DNA from: Candidatus Sumerlaeota bacterium
Lineage (GTDB): Bacteria > Sumerlaeota > Sumerlaeia > JAFGJS01
Direction of reading: 5' to 3'
Length of the DNA: 64,000 nt
Assembly (NCBI GenBank): GCA_016928995.1
Contig: JAFGJS010000054.1
Location: 62,001-126,000, forward strand
In this document: in pieces, positions 9,119 through 15,469 of the stretch
Layout of the letters: each line of letters opens with the position of its first letter
Numbering within the stretch: position 1 is the stretch's first letter
Made by a program: the position numbers and the translations under genes
Notes under the pieces: generated by a model
Seen by the model: the letters and a program-made list of their open reading frames with translations, nothing else
Told to the model about the DNA's origin: nothing
Database searches by the model: none

Positions 9119-9808
9119 AAAACTCTATTCCTATGATATAATATGAGAACTTGACATATCCGCGTTGCTCATCTCGAATCGATGAAGCCGGTTTTACGAC
9201 GCACACGACGCGAAGACGCTCAATGTCATACGCATCGCGATTGACGCTGAAAAATATTTGGGGGTTGGGCGAATTGAGCGGAGGTATCAAACCAATCGAG
9301 CGTCAGGAGCGCGTCATTATTGATGAAGATGTATTTCGCAAAATAGCGGCAATGCATCGACATCACGCCGTCCTCCCATCGCGGTTTGGATGATTCTTTT
9401 GTGCAGGAAAATCCTGCCACAGGAGCAACTAACGCAGCGCTTTTTCCTGTTTATCATCCCATCGATAAACGGACGCCGCTCCAATACATTTGAACAGATA
9501 CCTGCAAGCTAGCGCTCAGAAAACGTTGTGATTTCTGTTTTCGAGCAAATGCAACCCATATTCCCCCATTACAAACTTAGAGTTACTGAATATCACTCGA
9601 AATAAAAATGCAAGCTGGTTTTTGGTTTTATCCCGAAAACCCTCTGGGGCGCGATGAATAGAGAAAAAATTGCTAAATATCTGCAAATGGATGGCTTGCA
9701 TAGATAACGGGATGGCATGAAATACAACTCCAAGCCAAAAAGATTCAATAAAATGCAGAGATTTTTCAAAAGCCCCCTCATCTACTATAAATAAATCTAA
9801 TTTTAAAG
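9119..9808. other. AT-richer gap between the sigma cluster and the RNA locus
   Basis: About 690 bases that divide the divergent sigma-factor cluster from the plus-strand RNA/slipin locus. The first 300 bases hold short open frames on both strands with no ribosome site or recognisable product. The rest is AT-rich. A minus-strand frame at 9516-9956 could encode up to 146 residues but overlaps the RNA promoter, lacks a convincing ribosome site and resembles nothing I know. I treat the stretch as intergenic or decayed sequence holding the promoter of the sigma operon at its left end. Confidence 0.5.
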
Positions 9809-9836
9809 TTGACAGGATCGAATGCTGGAGTATGCT
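9809..9836 (+). promoter_or_regulatory. Strong sigma-70-type promoter
   Basis: TTGACA at 9809-9814, a 16-base spacer and TATGCT at 9831-9836, with an AT-rich upstream tract (CTATAAATAAATCTAATTTT) that resembles an UP element. It points into the structured RNA candidate and, beyond the 10139 hairpin, the tRNA-like genes and slipin. No comparable promoter was seen between the hairpin and the first tRNA-like gene, only about 30 bases apart. Confidence 0.55.
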
Positions 9837-9842
9837 CCGCTC

Positions 9843-10178
9843 CACTTTCGCGCGACGAAGATCCGTCAGCGCGATTTCATTTTTTACCGTTCCCAAGCGG
9901 GAGACGCCGGACATCCGGCACGAGAGAACAACGATGCAGCGGAAACATTTCAACATGCTGACATGCGATTGCGCGGCGCAAAGAGCGTTGGGGCGCGAAT
10001 ATTTTTATTCGTCCCTCAGCGGCGGCTTTACGCCGATGCGCAATAGCGCCTACGTCTCCCGGTTTGCCACGAATGAGCCTTTCAGGCATCGAACCCGATC
10101 CACCGCCTGATTTTCAATCGCACAACAAGCCAAGCAACCGCCGGGAGCCATCAGCGCTCCCGGCGATTTTGCGTTTTT
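9843..10178 (+). ncRNA. Candidate structured RNA upstream of the tRNA-like genes
   Basis: The interval runs from a good promoter to a good hairpin terminator. Nested complementary segments suggest a folded RNA: CGGGAGACG (9898-9906) pairs over nine bases with CGTCTCCCG (10053-10061), and inside it ATTGCGC (9968-9974) can pair with GCGCAAT (10038-10044). The inner helix encloses hairpins CGAATA/TATTCG (9996-10011) and GGCG/CGCC (10021-10034); a GCCGG/CCGGC hairpin lies at 9906-9919. It matches no RNA family I recognise (not tmRNA, 6S, SRP or RNase P by their conserved cores). A 58-codon frame beginning MQRKHFNMLTCDCAAQR lies inside and has only a weak ribosome site, so a small protein is the alternative. 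Ends are estimates. Confidence 0.35.
10139..10178 (+). terminator. Rho-independent terminator upstream of tRNA-like genes
   Basis: CGCCGGGAGC (10139-10148) and GCTCCCGGCG (10156-10165) form a perfect ten-base stem with a seven-base loop, followed by ATTTTGCGTTTTT. It ends the transcript started at about 9843. Since the next tRNA-like gene starts 30 bases later without its own visible promoter, partial readthrough is likely. Confidence 0.75.
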
Positions 10179-10207
10179 ACGTCATCATACCGAGACGCGA
10201 GTCAAGT

Positions 10208-10283
10208 GGAGGCTTAGCTCAGTTGGTAGAAGCGCCAGGTTGAAGCCCTGGATGCGGAGGTTCGATTCCTCCAGCCTTCACCA
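10208..10283 (+). tRNA. tRNA-like gene, anticodon GAA (Phe by codon), unusual
   Basis: A 76-base cloverleaf with encoded CCA. The acceptor GGAGGCT pairs with AGCCTTC (one G-T), the T arm is GGAGG/CCTCC around TTCGATT, and the anticodon stem CCAGG/CCTGG holds the loop TTGAAGC, so the anticodon reads GAA for phenylalanine codons. Oddities: the D stem pairs only GCT with AGC and carries an extra A, the variable loop has four bases instead of five, and base 37 is G where tRNAs with A36 normally carry A37. The body otherwise resembles tRNA-Ala of related bacteria. Its setting beside two other abnormal tRNA-like genes and a slipin gene suggests a specialised RNA rather than the main tRNA-Phe of the cell. 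Confidence 0.7.
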
Positions 10284-10416
10284 ATTTCGACAATGAAAGG
10301 AGAATGATTTTTTCATGACATTATGCATGTGCTGTTGCGCCGACGGCGCGCGAGGCCCAGGACAATCCGGTCGGCCTAGCGTGTGCCGTGAACGGCATCG
10401 AAAGCAGTGGCCATTT

Positions 10417-10490
10417 GCACACGAGCTCAATTGGGAGAGCGTCAGACTATGGTTCTGAAGGTTGGGGGTTCGAGTCCCCCGTATGCGCCA
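10417..10490 (+). tRNA. tRNA-like gene resembling tRNA-Arg but with anticodon ATG
   Basis: A 74-base cloverleaf with encoded GCCA end. T arm GGGGG/CCCCC around TTCGAGT, D arm GCTC/GAGC, anticodon stem TCAGA/TCTGA with loop CTATGGT. The body and the loop flank closely resemble bacterial tRNA-Arg(ACG), whose loop is CTACGGA, but the middle anticodon base is T, giving ATG, which would read the His codon CAT. Other defects: only seven bases lie between the T stem and CCA, so the acceptor has six pairs with one C-A mismatch, and the normally invariant T8 is G. Its last six bases (GCGCCA) are also the start of the next tRNA-like gene. It looks like a modified or decoy tRNA. Confidence 0.65.
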
Positions 10491-10558
10491 ATCGTCCAAT
10501 TGGTTAGGACAACGGGCTTTACCCCCGTCGGTTGCGGGTTCGATTCCCGCTTGGTTCA
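10485..10558 (+). tRNA. tRNA-like gene resembling tRNA-Glu but with anticodon TTA
   Basis: A 74-base cloverleaf without an encoded CCA. T arm GCGGG/CCCGC around TTCGATT, D arm GTCC/GGAC, anticodon stem ACGGG/CCCGT with loop CTTTACC. The overall pattern matches tRNA-Glu, whose loop is CTTTCAC, but here the anticodon is TTA, complementary to the stop codon TAA, and base 37 is C where tRNAs almost always have a purine. The acceptor GCGCCAA/TTGGTTC has one C-T mismatch and one G-T pair. The first six bases are shared with the 3' end of the preceding tRNA-like gene, so one transcript cannot yield both full products. Could be an ochre-suppressor-like or non-translational RNA. Confidence 0.6.
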
Positions 10559-11012
10559 CAACTTCCCAGTAACGGAAGCAACAGCAATCGGCTTGGCGGC
10601 GGCGGATGCGGATGCGCCGGCCGGGCGTGGTGTTCGTGCGGATTTGAATCGCGGCTTGGCATGCGCGATTCAATCCGGATGGCATCACGTCGCGGCAGCG
10701 TTGGACGGCGCCATGCGGAAGGCGGATTCCGCCGCGATCAAAACTTCGGGCGCGCCGCGTAAATTGCAGAACGGATACGAGCAATGGAAGGCTTCATTTC
10801 CCGAACCGATCCAATGCACGCGGCGCAAAACGGAGGAGTCGATCGCGGCTCAAGCGCTTCCCCGCGTACGTGAATGTGGCGGATTCGACGGAAACCGCCG
10901 CCAGGCCACAAAATTCTTAAGCAAGAGCAAGAGTAGGAGCAAGATTACTGAGCATCATCGTATCTTTCGATACATCGCGACGCAGCGCCGGCTTAGGGCT
11001 GCCGCAAATTCA
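10559..11012 (+). other. Leader of the slipin gene with strong hairpins
   Basis: About 450 bases between the last tRNA-like gene and the slipin start. The open frame that crosses it also runs through two tRNA-like genes and has no ribosome site, so I do not call a protein. Visible structure: CGGATTTGAATCGCG pairs with CGCGATTCAATCCG around a short loop near 10638-10680, a GGCGGATTCCGCC palindrome near 10724, and a GTATC/GATAC hairpin near 10957. An AAGCAAGAGCAAGAG repeat tract near 10918 belongs to a dispersed class also seen at 31905 and 56826. It may be a long untranslated leader or further small RNAs. Confidence 0.4.
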
Positions 11013-11030
11013 TGAAAGGAGGGAGCTACG

Positions 11031-12332
11031 ATGTTGAAGTGGTTGCATGTGCGTGAGCACGAACGAGGCGTGCTGTTCCGCGGCCGGAAGTTTGTCCGCA
11101 TTCTTCCTCCGGGCCGGTACGTCTGGATCGATCCGCTGGGCCGGATCGACGCGCGGCGTTATTGCGTGAAGGAGGTCATCTTTGAACACGATCGCCTGAG
11201 CGACATCTGGAAGTCGCGCAAGACCAAGCCGGGCGTGAAGTTCGTGAATTTGCAGGAGCACGAGCGCGCGTTCGTTTGGACCGACGGCCGGTTGGCGGCC
11301 GTCTTGCGGCCGGGGCTGCACGCCTTGTGGACCTTGTACCACGAGGTGCAGGTGCAGACCGCGTCCGCGCGGGATGGTTTGCTGAACCACCCGCAACTGG
11401 ACGTGATTGCGAAGTCTGGCTATTTGGGGGATGAGGCCCTCGCGTTGGAACTGGAAGACCATCAGCGAGCGCTGATTTGGATCGACGGTCGATTCTTCGG
11501 CGCGTTGCGCGAGGGCCTTTATGTCTTGTGGCAGGTGTACCGCAAGGTGCGGCACGAGATCATCGATGCGCGGGAGGTTCGATTCGAACACCCGCGATTG
11601 ACTGAGATCCTGCGGCAGCCGCACGTGGCAAACCATCTGGATCTTTTGACGGTGGAAAGCGGCCACATTGGGCTGTACTTCCTGGACGGAACTTATCAGG
11701 CAACCTTGCAGCCGGGACGGTATGCGTTCTGGAAGACCGGCCGCAAGGTCCAGGTGAAGACTTACGACCTGCGCGAGCAGCTGCTCGACATCGCAGGTCA
11801 GGAGATCATCACCAAGGATCACGTCTCGCTGCGGTTGAACGCGGTCGTCGCGTACCAGACCGTGGATCCGCTGAAGGCGGCCCGCGAAGTGGAGAACTAT
11901 TCGCAGGCGCTCTATCGCGAGGCGCAGCTGGCTTTGCGGGAAGTCATCGGAACTCGCGAGCTGGACGTGTTGCTCAGCGAAAAGGACGCGGCTTCGGCCG
12001 AGTTGCTGGAGCTCGCCCGCGTCCGGGCGGAAGCCTACGGCGTGCAGGTGCTGACCTTCGGCATCCGCGACATCATCCTGCCGGGTGAAATGCGGGAATT
12101 GCTCAACCGGGTGACCGAGGCGCGCAAGGCGGCCGAGGCCGACTTGATTACCCGGCGCGAGGAGACCGCGTCGATGCGATCCCAGGCCAACACCGCGAAG
12201 ATCCTGGAGTCGAACCCGACTCTGTTGCGGCTGCGGGAGTTGGAAACCCTGGAGCGCGTCGCGGAGAACTCCAACCTTACTGTATTGCTGGGCGAACAGG
12301 GCTTGTCCGAGCGAATCAGCAAGCTCATTTAG
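11031..12332 (+). CDS. Slipin/SPFH-band 7 family protein with four N-terminal repeats
   Basis: 433 aa, preceded by a near-perfect AAAGGAGG ribosome site. The C-terminal half is an SPFH/band-7 domain (about 250-370: QEIITKDHVSLRLNAVVAYQ, then ALREVIGTRELDVLL) with a helical tail (EARKAAEADLITRREETASM). The N-terminal half has four degenerate repeats of about 65-70 residues, each with a hydrophobic-x-EHERG-like start, a DGR turn and a RPGLHALW-like end: near 5-62, 70-130, 140-203 and 207-260, the last leading into the SPFH core. No transmembrane hairpin is evident, unlike classical stomatins. Slipins of this repeat type occur, as I recall, in RNA-repair operons with RtcB and tRNA-like RNAs. Here three tRNA-like genes are directly upstream, but no rtcB or rtcR is in the window. 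Function is inferred only. Confidence 0.88.
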   Translation: MLKWLHVREHERGVLFRGRKFVRILPPGRYVWIDPLGRIDARRYCVKEVIFEHDRLSDIWKSRKTKPGVKFVNLQEHERAFVWTDGRLAAVLRPGLHALWTLYHEVQVQTASARDGLLNHPQLDVIAKSGYLGDEALALELEDHQRALIWIDGRFFGALREGLYVLWQVYRKVRHEIIDAREVRFEHPRLTEILRQPHVANHLDLLTVESGHIGLYFLDGTYQATLQPGRYAFWKTGRKVQVKTYDLREQLLDIAGQEIITKDHVSLRLNAVVAYQTVDPLKAAREVENYSQALYREAQLALREVIGTRELDVLLSEKDAASAELLELARVRAEAYGVQVLTFGIRDIILPGEMRELLNRVTEARKAAEADLITRREETASMRSQANTAKILESNPTLLRLRELETLERVAENSNLTVLLGEQGLSERISKLI

Positions 12333-12352
12333 CCGCCCGGCGCCTCATGCCA

Positions 12353-12385
12353 ACGGGGAAGAAATCCTTCTTCCCCGTTTTTTTT
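12353..12385. terminator. Bidirectional terminator between slipin and rsgA
   Basis: ACGGGGAAGAA (12353-12363) and TTCTTCCCCGT (12368-12378) form an eleven-base stem with a four-base loop, followed by eight T residues on the plus strand. It ends the slipin transcript and may also serve the convergent rsgA gene. Confidence 0.9.
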
Positions 12386-12400
12386 AATTGTTTCACATGA

Positions 12401-13504
12401 TTATCGTCTCGATTTGCGGCGGGAATCGCGATAGAGGCGTGTGCGGCGGTTGTCGGCGATCTTTTTCGCCTGATCCTTCTCAAACTCGAGCGCGGTCTTT
12501 TCTTCCTGCATCTTGCGGTAGTTGAACAGGCGCTCCGGCGCGATCTCCCCGGCCTCAATGGCCGCCTTCACGGCGCAGCCGTCTTCTGAATCATGCCGGC
12601 AGTCATTAAAGAAGCAGCTTGCGGCGAGCGCCTCGATGTCCGCGAACGCCTCGTCGAAATCTGTCTCCGTCTCCCACACGCGCAGCTCGCGGATCCCCGG
12701 CGTATCGATCAGCGCCCCGCCATCCGGCAGCGGAATCAGCTCGCGATGCGTCGTGGCGTGCCGCCCGCGATCATCCGTCTCGCGCGACGGCAGCGTCTCC
12801 TGCCGTTCCACTCCGAGCAGCGTGTTAATGAACGTGCTCTTGCCCACGCCCGAAGAGCCGACCACGGCGATAGTCTTGCCGTCCGCGATGCGCGTCTGCA
12901 ACGGCGTCAGGGTGGAGCCGTCCAGACAATTCACCGCGAACACCGGCGCGCCCGAAGCCGCCGTTTGCGCTTGTTCGATGAAGGATTGCGGATCTTCAGC
13001 CTCGTCGGTCTTGGTCAGCGCCACGACCGGCGGAATGCCATTTTGCCGCGCGAGAGCAAGGTAACGCTCCAATCGCCGCGGATTGAACTCCCGGTTCATC
13101 GATGAAAAAATGAACAGCTCGTCCAGATTCGCCGCCATGGTTTGGATGCGATTCTGCTTGCCGGCGGTCTTGCGCGCGATGCTGTTGCAGCGTGGCAAGC
13201 GCCCCAGGATCACCGCCTCGTTCTGCCCCGGCGCGTGCTGCAGCGCCAGCCAGTCGCCCGCCACGGGGTAGTCGAAGTTGCTGCGTAATTCAATGCTGAA
13301 TTTCCCGGCGAGTTTGGCCAACACTTCGCCCCGCGCCGTATAAACGCGGTAGATGTTCTGGAACAGCACAGCCACGCGCCCAGGCTCGCACCCGCGCCAA
13401 TCTGGCTGCGCGTCGAAGGTCGAACGCCAGATCTCGCTCCAGCCCAGCCGTTCCAGCGCGATGGGCGCGCCGCCAGCATTGTCATATCGAAGTTCGTCGG
13501 TCAT
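12401..13504 (-). CDS. rsgA: Ribosome small-subunit-dependent GTPase RsgA
   Basis: 367 aa. RsgA is a circularly permuted GTPase that helps the last steps of 30S subunit maturation. Visible motifs in the permuted order: VALTKTDEAED (G4, about 160-170), GSSGVGKS (G1, about 216-223), the G3 motif DTPGIREL (about 263-270), and the C-terminal zinc cluster CFFNDCRHDSEDGC (about 294-307), followed by a basic tail. An OB-fold-like segment precedes the GTPase. The length agrees with the family. It is convergent with the slipin gene and separated from it by the terminator at 12353. The FmdB-type gene lies upstream on the same strand after a short gap. No sign of decay. Confidence 0.95.
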   Translation of the reverse strand: MTDELRYDNAGGAPIALERLGWSEIWRSTFDAQPDWRGCEPGRVAVLFQNIYRVYTARGEVLAKLAGKFSIELRSNFDYPVAGDWLALQHAPGQNEAVILGRLPRCNSIARKTAGKQNRIQTMAANLDELFIFSSMNREFNPRRLERYLALARQNGIPPVVALTKTDEAEDPQSFIEQAQTAASGAPVFAVNCLDGSTLTPLQTRIADGKTIAVVGSSGVGKSTFINTLLGVERQETLPSRETDDRGRHATTHRELIPLPDGGALIDTPGIRELRVWETETDFDEAFADIEALAASCFFNDCRHDSEDGCAVKAAIEAGEIAPERLFNYRKMQEEKTALEFEKDQAKKIADNRRTRLYRDSRRKSRR

Positions 13505-13537
13505 CTAGGATCGGATGGTTATCGTTGCAATCTTGAA

Positions 13538-13771
13538 TCATTCACTATACGGGCAGGCGCCGCCGTTCATGCCGCAGCATTGGCCGCACGCATCGCCCTG
13601 CGGCATGGATGCCTTCCCGCCGCCACTGGTAATGACGCCCGCTCCCCCGCTGATCATGCGCTCCAGCGCCGCTTTGCCGCAACTCTCGCACTTCGTGAGC
13701 GGCTCGTCGGTGATGCGTTGCTCCGCCACAAACTGATGGCCGCACTCGCGGCATTTATATTCGTAATGCAT
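13538..13771 (-). CDS. FmdB-family zinc-ribbon protein
   Basis: 77-aa small protein with MHYEYKCRECGHQFVAEQ at the N-terminus and a second pair in KCESCG, the CxxC...CxxC zinc ribbon of the FmdB/CxxC-SSSS family. The tail is glycine-rich and has extra cysteines (CGQCCGMNGGACPY). Family members are widespread, often annotated as putative regulators, with no firm function. It ends 33 bases before rsgA starts, so the two may be co-transcribed. The ATG at 13771 has a GAGGTGT-like ribosome site. The call is firm for the family, not for a role. Confidence 0.88.
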   Translation of the reverse strand: MHYEYKCRECGHQFVAEQRITDEPLTKCESCGKAALERMISGGAGVITSGGGKASMPQGDACGQCCGMNGGACPYSE

Positions 13772-13978
13772 TTCTTGACACCTCTAAATTCTATCCCGCG
13801 GCAAAAGCCGCATTTATGTTCGAAGCTGTAAAATATACTGTGGTGTAGCATCAAACGCAATAGGATTCGCATATGCCCGTTTTCACATGTTGTGTTAATC
13901 GGAAGCGATGTAATGACGAGCTTTATCGCGATTTTCGAAAGTTTTGGCGTTAAATTTTAGAGGTTGCATTGCTCTTCT

Positions 13979-14134
13979 GTTGAAAACCTTGGGATATCTC
14001 ACTCGACTTCGACCTCGTTCTCGTTTTCGACCTCGTTCTCGAAAATCAGTATCAAACGAGCGAGATCACGATCAAATCGAGTACGAGAACGAGTGCCGCT
14101 ATGCTGAGTACGAGTACGAGACAGGGTTTTCAAC
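13979..14134 (+). repeat. Dispersed GTTGAAAACC-ended repeat, copy A
   Basis: A 156-base element with perfect ten-base terminal inverted repeats GTTGAAAACC and GGTTTTCAAC. The interior has a CTCGTTCTCG-rich left part, a conserved core GAAAATCAGTATCAAACGAG and a GAGTACGAGTACGAG right part. It is flanked at a distance of seven to nine bases by GGTTGCAT on both sides (13962 and 14142). Copies B, C and D are at 25711, 28916 and 36026. No protein is encoded; it lies in the gap between fmdB-like and FHA-PP2C genes. Confidence 0.85.
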
Positions 14135-14219
14135 AAATCAGGGTTGCATGAAAAAAACGGTCAAATTTTCGCCGTCCTGTCGTGCCGTTGTGGTGAAAAA
14201 GAAGAACAGCCATCACAGC

Positions 14220-15383
14220 TCAAGGAAACTGCAAAACCAAGATCGAAAAATCATCCTCGAATTCCGGCTTCAATGTCCGTTGACGAATCGCGTGCAACAA
14301 CCGCTCCGCCTCGCCTCGAATCGCACCGGTTGAATCGCCGGCCCGAACCAGCTCCTCCAGCCCCTCGACCTGCAACATCGCCTTGTTATCGCCGACCACC
14401 GCCTCCGTCACCCCATCGCTGTAAAGATAGATGCGAGCATCCGGCGCCAACTCAATCGACCGGCTTTGATATTGAAATTCCTTCATGAAACCAATCGCCA
14501 TCCCATCCGAAGTCAGCTGCTCCACCGAATCCCCAGCCGCGCTCAGCAACAAACCCGGAGGATGCCCGCCCGAAGCAAAATCCAGCGTCCGTGTATCAAA
14601 CCGGTAAACCCCGTACCAAATCGTAAAATACAACTGATTATGATCCTGCATTCCGAAATGCCGGTTCAGCTCCCCCAGCACCGCCGCAGGATCATGAAAA
14701 TCCGCCCGCTGCAACGTCTCCAACCGCAGCATATTCAACACCGAAACCGAATGCATCGCCGAACTCACCCCATGCCCGCTCACATCCAGCAAATAAAACG
14801 CCAAATGATTCTCATCCAACCGGTGATACCCGAACGAATCGCCTCCCAGCGCATAGCTCGGCACAAAACACCAATCCGTCTTGATCTCCAGCTCATCCAA
14901 TGGATCCGGCAGCAGCGACTGAACGTAATGCACCGCCCGCCGCATATCGCTTGCCACATCGGCGCCCTTCTGCAATTCCGTCGGCGCCAAAAACTCATGC
15001 CGCAGCCACTGATGACCGATTTGCAGGCTCGCATTCACCGGCCATTCCGCCGATCCCGCCACGCGCTCGCCATCGATGAAAACCCCGTTCGTCGAATTCA
15101 AATCGATGATCTTGACCGTCCCCTCCTCGCGGCAAATGCTGCAATGCCGCTTCGATACAAGACTGTCCACCAGCGTCACATCGCATTCATCAAGCCGGCC
15201 GATCACAATCGGCGTCGTCCCGATCCGGATGTGCCGCCCCAGATGATTGCCGTCCTCCAGATAGATATAATGCTCGCGCGCCAGCCTCATCAGATGCGCC
15301 GGAAACTCCGATCCGATCTCGGTCATACCGCTATCCAGCGGCATCGCCTCCGAGCGGTCGGTTTTTTCCTCATGACAGTCCAT
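14220..15383 (-). CDS. FHA domain plus PP2C-type (SpoIIE/RsbU) serine phosphatase
   Basis: 387 aa. The N-terminal FHA domain (about 45-130) carries GRLDECDVTL, SKRHCSI and LNSTNGVFIDGERV, the phosphothreonine-binding strands. The C-terminal SpoIIE/RsbU-type PP2C domain (about 165-386) has GGDSFGYHRL, FYLLDVSGHGVSSAM, ASGGHPPGLLL, IYLYSDGVTEA and DDFSILVLQF with the acidic metal ligands in place. Such proteins dephosphorylate partners after docking to phosphorylated proteins, often in partner-switching or Ser/Thr-kinase signalling. No kinase or anti-anti-sigma partner is adjacent. The start is uncertain: the first ATG has a weak ribosome site, and Met14 is an alternative. Confidence 0.92.
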   Translation of the reverse strand: MDCHEEKTDRSEAMPLDSGMTEIGSEFPAHLMRLAREHYIYLEDGNHLGRHIRIGTTPIVIGRLDECDVTLVDSLVSKRHCSICREEGTVKIIDLNSTNGVFIDGERVAGSAEWPVNASLQIGHQWLRHEFLAPTELQKGADVASDMRRAVHYVQSLLPDPLDELEIKTDWCFVPSYALGGDSFGYHRLDENHLAFYLLDVSGHGVSSAMHSVSVLNMLRLETLQRADFHDPAAVLGELNRHFGMQDHNQLYFTIWYGVYRFDTRTLDFASGGHPPGLLLSAAGDSVEQLTSDGMAIGFMKEFQYQSRSIELAPDARIYLYSDGVTEAVVGDNKAMLQVEGLEELVRAGDSTGAIRGEAERLLHAIRQRTLKPEFEDDFSILVLQFP

Positions 15384-15469
15384 TGCGATTCATCTCGAAT
15401 CAGAGGATTATGATTGAACATATCATTACGAAAAGCGGTTTCGCATTCAATCATTATTTATGGCTCATT

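Noticed and set aside
9151-9420. Transposase-like remnants in short frames beside the sigma gene
   Set aside because: Frames on both strands are short and show no DDE, HTH or zinc motif that could support a transposase.
9516-9956. 146-codon minus-strand frame
   Set aside because: No ribosome site, overlaps the plus-strand promoter and RNA candidate, and has no recognisable family.
10315-10458. 47-codon cysteine-rich frame beginning MTLCMCCCADG
   Set aside because: AAAGGAG lies upstream, but the frame overlaps the second tRNA-like gene and is short and of biased composition, so the evidence is too thin.
10407-11015. 202-codon frame across the tRNA-like genes
   Set aside because: It runs through two cloverleaf genes and has no ribosome site; its residues are GC-bias translation.
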